Assembly (NCBI RefSeq): GCF_002993025.1
Contig: NZ_NXGI01000002.1
Location: 62,001 to 126,000 of the forward strand
Source of the DNA: Arcobacter cryaerophilus gv. crypticus
GTDB taxonomy: Bacteria > Campylobacterota > Campylobacteria > Campylobacterales > Arcobacteraceae
Direction: 5' to 3'
DNA length: 64,000 nt
Below, one piece after another: positions 7,948-17,165 of this stretch (position 1 is the stretch's first letter; every line of letters starts with the position of its first letter). The position numbers and the translations under genes are program-made. Below the pieces are notes generated by a model, which was not told where the DNA came from, searched no databases, and saw nothing but the letters and a program-made list of their open reading frames with translations.

Positions 7948-9531
7948 TTAAACTGCTACAATTCCTTTTATCATATAATAAATTCCAGCAGCTAAAAGAG
8001 CTGATGTTGGTACTGTAATAATCCAAGCTGCAATTATTTTTTTTACTGCATCTCGTTTTACATATTTAGTACCTTTTGCTTCTTTGAAATCTTTTTTCTC
8101 TTGCTTAACTAAATCTTCTATCTCATCAATTTTTTTAAATAATTCTACAATTTTTATATATGTAGATTTATTTTTATCTTTAATGGCTTCAAATTTAGCT
8201 AAATCTGCTTGAGCCTTCTCTAGTTCTTTTTTATGTTTTTTAAACTTTTCTCTAATATCTTGAACATAGTTTTTTTCACTCATATCAAGTGCTTCTCTTA
8301 AAAATCCAACTCCAAAAACCCCACCAATTGCAATATGAGTTGAAGAAACAGGAAGTCCCATTTGACTAGCGATAATAACTGTTACAGCCGTTGCCATTGC
8401 AACTGAAAAAGCTCTCATTTGATCAAGTTCTGTAATTTCACTACCAACAGTTTTAATAAGCCTAGGACCATACAAAATAAGACCAATAATAATACCAATA
8501 GCACCAACAACCATAATCCAAAAAGGAACTGTTGCATTTATGCTTCCACCACCATTTACTATTGCATCATTAATAGCAGCAAGTGGTCCAATAGCATTTG
8601 AAACATCATTTGCACCATGAGCAAATGATAGTAAGGCAGCACCAAAAATAAGTGCAGGTGTAAATAATTTATTTACACTAGATCTATCATTTGATAAGTT
8701 TGATAAATTTTTATCTATATGTTGTTTAGTTAAAAAATATGCAGCAATAGCAAATAAAATACTAATTCCTGAAGCAAATAAGAAACTAACATTAAATAAT
8801 TGCTTTAAACCTTTTAAAATTAAGTATGTTGTAAAAGCCCAAGTCATTATTGCAATTAAAATAGGTACAAATTTTTGCGCTTGTTCTAGCATATTCTCTT
8901 TATAAACAATTTGTTTTTTTATGAAATACAAGAAACTTGCAGCAACAATACCACCAAGCAAAGGTGATATTACCCAAGAAGATGCAATCTCTGCTAAACT
9001 ACCCCAGTTTAATATTGAAAATCCAGCACTTGCAATTCCAGCTCCCATAACTCCACCAACAATTGCATGAGTAGTTGAAACAGGTGCTCCAATAGATGTA
9101 GCAAAATTTAACCAAACAGCACCTGCAAGAAGTCCAGCTGTCATAGCCCAAATAAATGAATTTTTATCAGCAATTAATGAAGGATCAATAATTCCACTTT
9201 TAATAGTATTAACAACATCCCCACCTGCAATAATAGCTCCAGCACTTTCAAATATAGCTGCTATTATAATTGCTCCTGTTAGTGTTAAAGCTCTTGCACC
9301 AACTGCTGGTCCAACATTGTTTGCAACATCATTTGCTCCAATATTTAAAGCCATGTAAGCGCCAAAAATAGCACCAATTATTAAAAAAGTATTATCGGGT
9401 ACTTTACCGTGAGAAGAGTATGTCCAAAGAAATACTGCTAATAAAAATAGAAGAGAAAGAGATAATTTTGCGAAGCTTGAAAGAGATTTCTCGGTGGCAC
9501 TTTCAATAGTTTTTATGGTTTTCATATCCAT
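7948..9531 (-). CDS. pit: Low-affinity inorganic phosphate transporter, Pit family
   Basis: Inner-membrane phosphate permease (PHO4/PiT family) of 527 residues. Both family signature repeats are visible: IGANDVANNVGPAVGARALT near residue 62 and LSFAHGANDVSNAIGPLAAI near residue 300. The GAPVSTTHAIVGG and GLPVSSTHIAIGG motifs are also present. A charged cytoplasmic segment of about 90 residues (predicted coiled coil, KFKKHKKELEKAQADLAKF) precedes the final helix. The ribosome binding site AAGGAAC precedes the ATG and lies within one arm of an inverted repeat. The permease gene follows immediately. Confidence 0.93.
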   Translation of the reverse strand: MDMKTIKTIESATEKSLSSFAKLSLSLLFLLAVFLWTYSSHGKVPDNTFLIIGAIFGAYMALNIGANDVANNVGPAVGARALTLTGAIIIAAIFESAGAIIAGGDVVNTIKSGIIDPSLIADKNSFIWAMTAGLLAGAVWLNFATSIGAPVSTTHAIVGGVMGAGIASAGFSILNWGSLAEIASSWVISPLLGGIVAASFLYFIKKQIVYKENMLEQAQKFVPILIAIMTWAFTTYLILKGLKQLFNVSFLFASGISILFAIAAYFLTKQHIDKNLSNLSNDRSSVNKLFTPALIFGAALLSFAHGANDVSNAIGPLAAINDAIVNGGGSINATVPFWIMVVGAIGIIIGLILYGPRLIKTVGSEITELDQMRAFSVAMATAVTVIIASQMGLPVSSTHIAIGGVFGVGFLREALDMSEKNYVQDIREKFKKHKKELEKAQADLAKFEAIKDKNKSTYIKIVELFKKIDEIEDLVKQEKKDFKEAKGTKYVKRDAVKKIIAAWIITVPTSALLAAGIYYMIKGIVAV

Positions 9532-9537
9532 AGAATG

Positions 9538-9610
9538 TTCCTTGTGTAACTAAATTGTAATAAGGTTATTATAGTTTAATTACTCTTATTTGAAGTTTAG
9601 TTACAAGGAA
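9538..9610 (-). promoter_or_regulatory. pit: Inverted repeat around the pit promoter that could mask the pit ribosome binding site
   Basis: The arms TTCCTTGTGTAACTAAA (9538-9554) and TTTAGTTACAAGGAA (9596-9610) are complementary apart from a 2-base bulge, with a 41-base loop. On the minus-strand RNA the distal arm contains the pit ribosome binding site AAGGA. A TATAAT on the minus strand at 9573-9568 lies inside the loop. A transcript from that promoter would lack the first arm, while read-through from the helicase gene would carry both and could fold. The structure is a sequence observation; the regulatory model is inferred. Confidence 0.45.
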
Positions 9611-9626
9611 AAATTAGAAGAAGAGA

Positions 9627-11156
9627 TTAGTCTCTTCTTCTAGGTCTTGAGCTTCTTGCAGGTTTGTCAGCTGAATCTCTATTTGTATCTCTGCTTGAGC
9701 TATTTCTTGATGTTGATGGTTTTCTTTGACCACCTTTATCATCTCTTGAACCAGAATCTCTTCTTTGTCCACCACCGCTTCTTCCTCTTCCTCTTGGAGG
9801 TCCTCTTCTATCATCACCTCTATCACTAGTTCTTGCTGAGTTTTCAATTAGTCTACTTATGTCACTTTCACTTTTTCCTATGTTGTTGTTTCCTTTTACA
9901 TAAGTTTTAGAAGCAATAATTGAAGCTAATTTGAATGCAATTGTTGAAATATCAAACTCTTCTTTTAACTCCTCAACAATAGTTATTGCATAATCTTTTA
10001 CTTCTTGATCTAAGATAGATTGTTTAAGCTCATCAATTTTCTTTTGTTTAACAGTTGAAATATTTGGAACAACCTTTGACTCTAATTTTGCACCAATTGT
10101 TTTCTCAATTCTTTGAAGAGTTCTAAACTCATGAGGTGTTACAATTGAAATTGCAACTCCATCTTTTCCTGCTCGTCCAGTTCTTCCAATTCTATGAACA
10201 TAAGATTCACCGTCAAAAGGTAAATGATAGTTAAATACGTGAGTTACATCATTTACATCAAGCCCTCTTGCTGCAACATCTGTTGCAATTAGAATTTCAA
10301 GTTTTGAAGTTTTAAATGCTTTTATAGCTTCTTCTCTTTGTTTTTGTTCCATATCACCGTGTAATGATTTAGCCATAAAACCTTGAGATAATAAAAATGT
10401 AGATAATCTATCAACATCTTTTTTTGTTCTACAAAATATAATAGATTTTTTTGGATTTTTATAATCAAAAAGTCTAATTAATGCATCATCTCTTTCTCTT
10501 TCATCTACTACATAGAAAGTTTGAGTAATGTTTTTATTTGTAACATCTGATTTTGTAATTGTTATAAATTCTGGCTCTTTTAAAATAGTTTTTGCAAGAT
10601 TCTTTATTGCTGTTGGCATTGTTGCTGAGAAAAGTAAAGTTTGTCTATTTTCTGGAAGATATGTAAAAATCTCTTTAATATCTTCTAAAAATCCCATATC
10701 AAGCATTTCATCAGCTTCATCTAGTATCACAAATCTTGGTTTAATTTTTATATGTCCATTTTTTAATAAATCCAAAAATCTTCCTGGAGTTGCTACTATA
10801 ACGCTTGCTGTTTCAATTAATTTTAGTTGTCTTGCATAAGCTTGTCCACCATAAACAGTTGCTGTGTTTAAACCTAGAAATCTACCAAATTTGAATAATT
10901 CATCGCTTACTTGCATTGCTAGTTCTCTTGTTGGAACTATAACAACTGCTTCTGCATTTGTTCCTGTTAATTGATTTAAAACAGGTAATCCAAATGCTGC
11001 TGTTTTACCTGTTCCTGTGTGTGCTTGTCCTACAATATCTTTACCTGCTAAAATATGAGGAATTGCATCTATTTGTATTGGACTTGGTTCTTTAAAACCA
11101 GCCTCGTCTATTGCTTTTTGTAAATTGTCTTTAAATTTAAAGTCTTGAAAAGTCAC
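9627..11156 (-). CDS. DEAD-box ATP-dependent RNA helicase
   Basis: RNA helicase of the DEAD family, used in RNA remodelling, ribosome assembly or decay. The core motifs appear in order: Q motif near FKEPSPIQIDAIP, AHTGTGKT (motif I), PTRELAMQ (Ia), TPGRFLDLL (Ib), VILDEADEML (II), SATMP (III), HGDMEQKQRE, TDVAARGLDV (V) and YVHRIGRTGRAG (VI). The last 60 residues are an arginine/glycine/serine-rich tail (PPRGRGRSGGGQRR) expected to bind RNA. The start is GTG with AAGGAT upstream. A gap of 220 bases precedes it, allowing a long leader as in cold-shock helicases. Assignment to DeaD or RhlE is not certain. Confidence 0.92.
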   Translation of the reverse strand: MTFQDFKFKDNLQKAIDEAGFKEPSPIQIDAIPHILAGKDIVGQAHTGTGKTAAFGLPVLNQLTGTNAEAVVIVPTRELAMQVSDELFKFGRFLGLNTATVYGGQAYARQLKLIETASVIVATPGRFLDLLKNGHIKIKPRFVILDEADEMLDMGFLEDIKEIFTYLPENRQTLLFSATMPTAIKNLAKTILKEPEFITITKSDVTNKNITQTFYVVDERERDDALIRLFDYKNPKKSIIFCRTKKDVDRLSTFLLSQGFMAKSLHGDMEQKQREEAIKAFKTSKLEILIATDVAARGLDVNDVTHVFNYHLPFDGESYVHRIGRTGRAGKDGVAISIVTPHEFRTLQRIEKTIGAKLESKVVPNISTVKQKKIDELKQSILDQEVKDYAITIVEELKEEFDISTIAFKLASIIASKTYVKGNNNIGKSESDISRLIENSARTSDRGDDRRGPPRGRGRSGGGQRRDSGSRDDKGGQRKPSTSRNSSSRDTNRDSADKPARSSRPRRRD

Positions 11157-11375
11157 TTTTTATCCTTAAGTATATATTGCGAATATACACTCTTATATTA
11201 AAAAACCTTCCTATAATGGATAATCAAATATAAAAAATACGTAAGTTTTTAGTATAAAATTACTAAATCTTAAAAAAAGATAGGCATATAAATGTGTATA
11301 AATCTGCGGATTATATCTAAAAAAGGATTAAATTTAGCTTTAAGAAAGAAAAATCTCTCTTAAATGCCAAAATAT

Positions 11376-12728
11376 CTAAATACTATCAAGACCTTTGTAG
11401 TTTTCAAGGTATTTTGTATCGTAGTTGTTGCTTATGAAATCTTTGTTTTGCATCATTTTTTGGTGAAATGGAATATTTGTTTTAATTCCTTCAACCTCAA
11501 ATTCGCTTAAAGCTCTTTTCATTATATTAATAGCTTTTTCTCTATCTCTTCCCCAAACAATTAGTTTTCCAATCATTGAGTCATAGTGAGGAGGAACAAT
11601 ATAGTTTGTATAAACGTGTGAATCAACTCTTACATTTCTTCCACCTGGAACCATCCATTGAGTAACTTTTCCTGGACTTGGTAAAAATGTATTTGGATCT
11701 TCAGCTGTAATTCTACACTCTATTGCATGACCTCTGAATTTAATAGATTCTTGAGAAGGTAACTCTTCACCTTGAGCAACTTTAATCATCCACTCAACAA
11801 TATCAATTCCTGAAACCATCTCTGAAACTGGATGTTCAACTTGAAGTCTTGTATTCATCTCCATGAAGTATATATTTTGTTGATCATCTGCTAAAAATTC
11901 AAAAGTTCCAGCACCTTCATATTTTAAGTATTTTGTAGCTTTTACTGCAACATCAAGAAGTTTTGCTCTTGTTTCGTCATTTAATAAAATTGCAGGTGAC
12001 TCTTCTATTACTTTTTGATGTCTTCTTTGAAGTGAACAATCTCTCTCACCTATATGAATAGCATTTCCATGACTATCTCCAATAACTTGAACTTCTATAT
12101 GTCTAGGATTATTAATAAATCTCTCTAAATACATTGTTCCATCACCAAAAGCTGCTAATGCTTCACTTGAAGCTGCAAGATATTGTGAATCAAAGTCTTT
12201 TTCTTCTTTTATAAGTCTCATTCCTCTTCCGCCACCACCAGCAGAAGCTTTTGCCATAATTGGATAACCAATCTCTCTAGCAATTTTTTTACCTTCATCA
12301 AGAGTTCGTACAGCACCTTTACTTCCAGGAACTACAGGAACTCCAGCTCTTACCATCTCTTCTTTAGCTTTTGATTTATCAGCCATTTTCTCCATAACTT
12401 CAGAAGATGGACCAATAAATTTAATGTTGTGAAGTTTACAAATCTCTACAAAATCTTGATTTTCAGATAAAAATCCATATCCAGGAAAAATTGCATCACA
12501 ACCTGTCATTTCTGCTGCTGTTATTAAAGCTGGAATATTTAAGTATGATTCGCTTGATTTCGCACCACCAATACAAACAGCTTCATCTGCATGTTTTAAA
12601 TATGAAGCATTTTTATCACCAGCACTATAAACAGCAACAGATTTTTTACCCATCTCTTTTATAGTTCTAATAGCTCTTTGAACTATCTCGCCTCTATTTG
12701 CTATTAAAATCTTTTTTATTTCTGCCAT
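11376..12728 (-). CDS. accC: Acetyl-CoA carboxylase, biotin carboxylase subunit
   Basis: ATP-grasp enzyme that carboxylates the biotin on AccB, the first half-reaction of malonyl-CoA formation in fatty acid synthesis. It begins with KKILIANRGEI and has the glycine-rich ATP lid KASAGGGGRGMRLI, ERDCSLQRRHQKVIEESP and the active-site strand YFMEMNTRLQVEHPVSEMVSG. Length (450) is standard for a free subunit. It lies 9 bases downstream of accB, the usual accBC operon. The carboxyltransferase genes accA and accD are not in the window. Confidence 0.97.
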   Translation of the reverse strand: MAEIKKILIANRGEIVQRAIRTIKEMGKKSVAVYSAGDKNASYLKHADEAVCIGGAKSSESYLNIPALITAAEMTGCDAIFPGYGFLSENQDFVEICKLHNIKFIGPSSEVMEKMADKSKAKEEMVRAGVPVVPGSKGAVRTLDEGKKIAREIGYPIMAKASAGGGGRGMRLIKEEKDFDSQYLAASSEALAAFGDGTMYLERFINNPRHIEVQVIGDSHGNAIHIGERDCSLQRRHQKVIEESPAILLNDETRAKLLDVAVKATKYLKYEGAGTFEFLADDQQNIYFMEMNTRLQVEHPVSEMVSGIDIVEWMIKVAQGEELPSQESIKFRGHAIECRITAEDPNTFLPSPGKVTQWMVPGGRNVRVDSHVYTNYIVPPHYDSMIGKLIVWGRDREKAINIMKRALSEFEVEGIKTNIPFHQKMMQNKDFISNNYDTKYLENYKGLDSI

Positions 12729-12737
12729 ATGTTACTC

Positions 12738-13223
12738 TTAAACTTTTTCAACTATAAATATTGGCATATCGTATTCAACTGGTTCCCCATTTTGAACTAA
12801 CATCTCAAGAATTTTACAATCAAATTCAGCTTCAACTTCATTCATAATTTTCATAGCCTCTAAAATACATATAGTTTGTCCTTTTCTAACAATATCACCA
12901 ATTCCACAAAAAGATGGAGAATCAGGAGATGGAGAAGAGTAATAAGTTCCTACCATTGGTGCATTTATTGCTATACCATTTGATGAACTATCTTTTGACG
13001 TTTCATTTGAAATAGCAGGAGTAGATAAAACAGATGAAGATGTAGAAGCATTTTGAGTAACAGAAGCAACAGTTTGAACCATTGGAGAAGTTGAAACTGT
13101 AGTAACTCCACCTTCAAAACCTCTTTGCATAGAGATTTCAAACTCTGCTTCTTTAACTCTTAGTTTATTAAGTTCACTTTTATCGAAAACTCTAATTAAC
13201 TCTTTTATATCTTTAAAATCCAT
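12738..13223 (-). CDS. accB: Biotin carboxyl carrier protein of acetyl-CoA carboxylase
   Basis: Carrier of the biotin that shuttles CO2 between AccC and AccAD. The C-terminal biotinyl domain contains ILEAMKIMNEVEA with the biotinylated lysine at residue 125. The middle is a Ser/Thr/Ala-rich flexible linker (VSTSPMVQTVASVTQNAS). At 161 residues the length is typical. It is the first gene of the accB-accC operon and is divergent from the dCMP deaminase gene. Confidence 0.96.
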   Translation of the reverse strand: MDFKDIKELIRVFDKSELNKLRVKEAEFEISMQRGFEGGVTTVSTSPMVQTVASVTQNASTSSSVLSTPAISNETSKDSSSNGIAINAPMVGTYYSSPSPDSPSFCGIGDIVRKGQTICILEAMKIMNEVEAEFDCKILEMLVQNGEPVEYDMPIFIVEKV

Positions 13224-13333
13224 ATTTAGCCTTTTTTTTATAAAAATTTCTATGATAATATCAAAAACTTTCTAATTATTATATTTTTAGATGTAAAAAT
13301 AAGCTTTTTTTAAGATTATAAATCAAAATTTGC

Positions 13334-13339
13334 TATAAT
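13334..13339 (+). promoter_or_regulatory. Promoter -10 element upstream of the dCMP deaminase gene
   Basis: TGCTATAATC has a perfect TATAAT and the TGN extension, 25 bases before the ATG at 13364. A weak TTAGG precedes the start. The divergent accB promoter must share this 140-bp gap. Confidence 0.5.
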
Positions 13340-13363
13340 CTCAAAAAAAATTAGGCAAAAATT

Positions 13364-13801
13364 ATGATTAGTGATAAAAACTTTTTAAATATAGCAAAAG
13401 AGTTATCTTTTGCTTCTAAATGTGTATCAAAACAAGTAGGTGCTGTAATAGTAAAAGATGGAAGAATTCTATCAACTGGATATAACGGAACACCTGCTGG
13501 TTATCAAAATTGTAGTGATTTCTGGGATGGAAAATATACAAAAGATCATCACGATTGGTCAAAAACTTATGAAATTCATGCAGAGATGAATGCTATTATT
13601 TGGGCTGCAAGAAAAGGTATTAGTATAGAAGGTGCTACAATTTATGTTACATTAGAGCCTTGTAGTGAATGTTCAAAAAATTTAATAGCAAGTGGAATAA
13701 AAAGAATAGTATATGAAAAATCTTATGAACATACAAATTCTCAAATCATCTCAAAATTTTTAGAAGATAATAATGTTCAAATTGAACAAATTTCTGAATA
13801 A
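13364..13801 (+). CDS. dCMP deaminase-type cytidine/deoxycytidylate deaminase
   Basis: Zinc deaminase that converts dCMP to dUMP, feeding thymidylate synthesis. The zinc and catalytic motif HAEMNAI (H72, E74) and the second motif EPCSECSKNLI supply the metal ligands. The N-terminal AKELSFASKCVSKQVGAVIV and TGYNGTPAGYQNCSDFW match the ComEB/dCMP deaminase branch rather than RibD or TadA. At 145 residues the length is right. The methyltransferase gene follows 9 bases downstream. Confidence 0.9.
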   Translation: MISDKNFLNIAKELSFASKCVSKQVGAVIVKDGRILSTGYNGTPAGYQNCSDFWDGKYTKDHHDWSKTYEIHAEMNAIIWAARKGISIEGATIYVTLEPCSECSKNLIASGIKRIVYEKSYEHTNSQIISKFLEDNNVQIEQISE

Positions 13802-13810
13802 TAGTTTTTA

Positions 13811-14380
13811 ATGGCATTTAAAGATAATCATATATTTTATAAATCAGCGATTTCAAAACATGGAATAAGTGCGCAAGGAGTTCATTGGAACTCCGAATAC
13901 AATCAATATAAAAGATTTGAAGTTTTAACTTGTTTTGTAAAAGATGAAATAAAAGAATCAACTATTGTAGATGCAGGTTGTGGTTTTGGAGAGTATTATA
14001 ATTATCTATTTGATAATGATTTTAAACCAAAATCATATATTGGAATTGATTGTGAAGAAAAGATGATAACTCTTGCATCAAAAAGATTTTTAGATACAAG
14101 TTTTTATACTAAAAATATTTTAGAAGATGAACTTCCAATTGCAGATTATTATATTTGTAGTGGAGCTATGAATATATTGGAAGAAGAAGAAGCTTTTATT
14201 TTTATAAATAAATGTTTTAAAGCTTCAAAAAAAGCATTTGTTTTTAATTTATTAAAAAATGACCAACTTTCAAAACTAAATATTAATGATATTTATACTT
14301 ATTGTAAAAGTTTATCAAAACAAACAGAGGTAAGGGAAAATTATTTATATAATGATATTAGCATCTTGATGCAAAAATAA
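13811..14380 (+). CDS. Class I SAM-dependent methyltransferase, unknown substrate
   Basis: The S-adenosylmethionine-binding motif I is IVDAGCGFGEYYNYL, followed by motif II YIGIDCEEKMITLASKRF and the acidic post-motif II region. Length is 189 residues with no extra targeting domain. It is transcribed with the dCMP deaminase gene. Nothing in the sequence identifies the substrate; small-molecule methylation is the default guess for this size. Confidence 0.72.
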   Translation: MAFKDNHIFYKSAISKHGISAQGVHWNSEYNQYKRFEVLTCFVKDEIKESTIVDAGCGFGEYYNYLFDNDFKPKSYIGIDCEEKMITLASKRFLDTSFYTKNILEDELPIADYYICSGAMNILEEEEAFIFINKCFKASKKAFVFNLLKNDQLSKLNINDIYTYCKSLSKQTEVRENYLYNDISILMQK

Positions 14381-14383
14381 ATT

Positions 14384-14415
14384 ATCATATATATCTCATA
14401 CATATGATATAAAAT
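14384..14415 (+). promoter_or_regulatory. Candidate response-regulator operator and -10 of the lutABC operon
   Basis: ATCATATATATCTCATA (14384-14400) holds two TCATA half-sites with an 11-bp period, followed after seven bases by TATAAAAT (14408-14415). The next bases make a partial dyad (TACATATGAT). Sixteen of the 17 bases recur upstream of lctP at the same distance from a -10 sequence. The arrangement is typical of OmpR-family activators bound next to the -10. The cognate regulator is probably the one encoded at 19360-20004. Confidence 0.55.
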
Positions 14416-14442
14416 TAGTTAATAAAAAAATAAGGAGCGTAG

Positions 14443-15192
14443 ATGAGAATAGGTCTTTTTATTCCCTGTTTTATGAATGAGCTATATCCAAATGTTTGTA
14501 AAGCAACATACAAGTTATTAAAAAATCAAAGTTTAGATATAGATTATCCTATGGAACAAACTTGCTGTGGGCAAGCTATGGCAAACTCTGGTTGTTCTAA
14601 GGATATAAAAACTTTAGCAATAAATTTTGTCAATACATTTAAAGATTATGATTATATAGTTGCACCAAGTGCTTCATGTGTTACTATGGTAAAAGAGCAT
14701 TATGCAGAGTTTTTTGACAATAATAAAGATTATAATAAAGTAAAAGCTTCTATTTATGAAGTTTGCGAATTTTTACATGATATTATAAAAGTTGAAAATA
14801 TAAATTTTAATGTTTCATTTCCGCATAAAGTAGGGCTTCATAATTCATGTCATGGACATAGAGTTTTAAAACTTGCAACTGCTAGTGAACTTAATATTCC
14901 TTATGATTCAAAATTAAAAAATCTTCTAAACAAAGTATCTGATATTGAATTAGTTACATTAAAAAGAGAAGATGAGTGTTGTGGATTTGGTGGAACATTT
15001 AGTGTTGCTGAAGAAGCAATTTCAGTTGCTATGGGAAAAGATAGAATTAAAGACCATTTAGATTCAAATGCTGAGATAATGACAGGTGCTGATATGTCAT
15101 GTTTAATGCATATGGATGGAATTATAAATCGTGATAAAAATCCTATAAAAGTAATGCATATTGTTGAAATCCTTGCAGGTGTAAGACCATGA
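14443..15192 (+). CDS. lutA: L-lactate oxidation complex subunit LutA/LldE (CCG-domain Fe-S protein)
   Basis: First subunit of the LutABC (LldEFG) L-lactate dehydrogenase, which oxidises L-lactate to pyruvate and feeds electrons to the respiratory chain. Two CCG (DUF224) motifs are visible: TCCGQAMANSG in the N-terminal half (with CSKDIK) and ECCGFGGTFSV in the C-terminal half, with HNSCHGHR before it. These bind Fe-S clusters. AAGGAG precedes the ATG. lutB overlaps by 4 bases (ATGA), so the three subunits are coupled. Confidence 0.92.
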   Translation: MRIGLFIPCFMNELYPNVCKATYKLLKNQSLDIDYPMEQTCCGQAMANSGCSKDIKTLAINFVNTFKDYDYIVAPSASCVTMVKEHYAEFFDNNKDYNKVKASIYEVCEFLHDIIKVENINFNVSFPHKVGLHNSCHGHRVLKLATASELNIPYDSKLKNLLNKVSDIELVTLKREDECCGFGGTFSVAEEAISVAMGKDRIKDHLDSNAEIMTGADMSCLMHMDGIINRDKNPIKVMHIVEILAGVRP

Positions 15193-16559
15193 GTAGTCAC
15201 AGTGTAAATGCAGCAAAATTTGTTGCTAATGATGAGAGAATGCATTGGCATGATCAAGCACTTTGGTTTGTAAGAGAAAAAAGAGATCTTGCAAGTAAAT
15301 CAATTCCTGAATGGGAACAATTAAGAGAGTTCGCAAATCAAATAAAAACTCATACAATGGCAAATCTTGATACTTATCTTCTAGAATTTGAAGAAAATGC
15401 TACAAAAAAAGGAATAAAAGTTTATTTTGCATTTGATGCACTTGAACACAATCAAATTGTTGCAAAAATATTAAAAGAACACAATGTCACAAAACTTGTA
15501 AAATCAAAATCAATGTTAACAGAAGAGTGCCATCTAAATCCTTATTTAGAAAAATTAGGAATTGAAGTTATTGATACAGATTTAGGTGAAAGAATAGTTC
15601 AATTAAGAAATGAACCACCTTCACATATCGTTCTTCCAGCAATTCATCTAAAAAAATCAGATGTAAGTGATACTTTCCATGAACATTTAGGCACAGAGCA
15701 GGGAAATTACGACCCAACTTATTTAACACGAGCAGCAAGAGGAGCTTTAAGAGAAGATTTTTTAACAGCACAAGCTGGACTTACAGGAGTTAATTTTGCG
15801 ATTGCTGAAACTGGTGGAGTTGTAGTTTGTACAAATGAGGGAAATGCAGATATGGGAGCTAGTGTTCCTAAGCTTCATATTGCTTCTATGGGAATTGAAA
15901 AAATCATTCCAAGACTTGAAGATTTATCTGTATTTACAAGACTTCTAGCAAGAAGTGCAACTGGTCAACCAATCACATCTTATACTTCACATTTTCATGA
16001 GAGTGTTGAGGGTGGAGAGATGCATGTAATTATTGTTGATAATAATAGAAGTCAATTTTTATCATCTGAAAAAAATAAAAAAGCACTAAATTGTATAAGA
16101 TGTGGAGCTTGTATGAATACATGTCCAGTTTACAGAAGAAGTGGTGGTCACTCTTATGAATATGTAATTCCAGGACCTATTGGTTCAATTTTAGGAGCAA
16201 AAAAAGAGCCAGAAAAACACAACTCTTTACCATTTGCTTGTACATTATGTGGTTCATGTACAAATGTTTGTCCAGTAAAAATTGATTTAGATTCACAACT
16301 TTACAGCCTAAGACAAGATTTAGGTAATGCAAATTTAATTGATAGTAAAAAGAAAATGGCAATGAAGGTAACCGCTTGGTTAATGAGTAAACCAGCTTTA
16401 TTTGATTTTGCTGGTAAAATGGCAAGAGTTATAGTGCCAAAACTTCCAAAATCTATACTCTATAATAAACTAAATGTTTGGGGAAAACAAAGAGATTTAC
16501 CAAACTTCCCTAAAAAAAGTTTTAAAGAGATGTTCAAAGATGGAGATTTAGATGACTAG
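15189..16559 (+). CDS. lutB: L-lactate oxidation complex subunit LutB/LldF (ferredoxin-like Fe-S protein)
   Basis: Central subunit of the LutABC complex. It has an N-terminal LUD domain (residues about 70-300, with AETGGVVVCTNEGN) and two 4Fe-4S motifs, CIRCGACMNTCPVYRR and CTLCGSCTNVCPVKID. The C-terminal region follows the LutB family pattern. Length (456) is typical. Its start overlaps the lutA stop and its end overlaps lutC by 8 bases. Confidence 0.94.
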   Translation: MSSHSVNAAKFVANDERMHWHDQALWFVREKRDLASKSIPEWEQLREFANQIKTHTMANLDTYLLEFEENATKKGIKVYFAFDALEHNQIVAKILKEHNVTKLVKSKSMLTEECHLNPYLEKLGIEVIDTDLGERIVQLRNEPPSHIVLPAIHLKKSDVSDTFHEHLGTEQGNYDPTYLTRAARGALREDFLTAQAGLTGVNFAIAETGGVVVCTNEGNADMGASVPKLHIASMGIEKIIPRLEDLSVFTRLLARSATGQPITSYTSHFHESVEGGEMHVIIVDNNRSQFLSSEKNKKALNCIRCGACMNTCPVYRRSGGHSYEYVIPGPIGSILGAKKEPEKHNSLPFACTLCGSCTNVCPVKIDLDSQLYSLRQDLGNANLIDSKKKMAMKVTAWLMSKPALFDFAGKMARVIVPKLPKSILYNKLNVWGKQRDLPNFPKKSFKEMFKDGDLDD

Positions 16560-17139
16560 TAAAGAAAAAATTTTAAAAAATATTAAAGAGAATAATTTAG
16601 TAAAAGATGCGAAACTTCCATCTTATGAAAATTTTGGAGTAAAATTCGAAGATAAATTTGAAACATTTTCTAAAATGATTGAAAGTGTTGGAGGAAAGGC
16701 TCTTTTAATTTCAAAAGAAGATTTGGATAAAACAATAAAAACTCTTTATCCAGATGAAAAACAAATAGCTAGTGATGTTGATTTTTGTTCAGTTGGGAAT
16801 TTTGATGCCAATGATTTTGATGATGCACATGATTTAAAAGATATTGATTTAGCTGTTGTAAAAGGTAATTTTGCAGTTGCTGAAAATGGTGCTATTTGGA
16901 TGAAAAATGAAAACAATAGACATAGAGCTTTATATTTTATCGCACAAAATATAGTAATTGTAATAAATGAAGATGAGATTGTAAATAATATGCACGAGGC
17001 TTATGAAAAACTTAGCTTTGAAAAAGCTGGTTTTGGTGTATTTATATCAGGTCCTTCAAAAACAGCAGATATAGAACAGTCTTTGGTAATTGGAGCACAT
17101 GGTCCAAAATCTGGTTATGTAATATTTATTAAATCCTAA
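16552..17139 (+). CDS. lutC: L-lactate oxidation complex subunit LutC/LldG (LUD domain)
   Basis: Third subunit of the LutABC L-lactate dehydrogenase. It is a LUD-domain protein with the hallmark GNFAVAENGAIWM and the C-terminal SGPSKTADIEQSLVIGAHGP. The length of 195 residues is in the usual range. The start overlaps lutB by 8 bases. The sensor kinase gene begins 26 bases after the stop, so signalling genes are likely in the same transcript. Confidence 0.93.
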   Translation: MTSKEKILKNIKENNLVKDAKLPSYENFGVKFEDKFETFSKMIESVGGKALLISKEDLDKTIKTLYPDEKQIASDVDFCSVGNFDANDFDDAHDLKDIDLAVVKGNFAVAENGAIWMKNENNRHRALYFIAQNIVIVINEDEIVNNMHEAYEKLSFEKAGFGVFISGPSKTADIEQSLVIGAHGPKSGYVIFIKS

Positions 17140-17165
17140 TATAATTGCTAGATAGGAAAATAACA

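Noticed and set aside
9614-9847. 77-residue acidic frame opposite in phase to the helicase tail
   Set aside because: Shadow frame of the Arg/Gly-rich repeat region; no ribosome binding site and unnatural Glu/Gln-rich composition.
11157-11375. Possible small gene or RNA between accC and the helicase gene
   Set aside because: Only weak inverted repeats (TTTAAGA/TCTTAAA near 11340-11365) and scattered -10-like sequences; nothing coherent beyond a plausible helicase leader.
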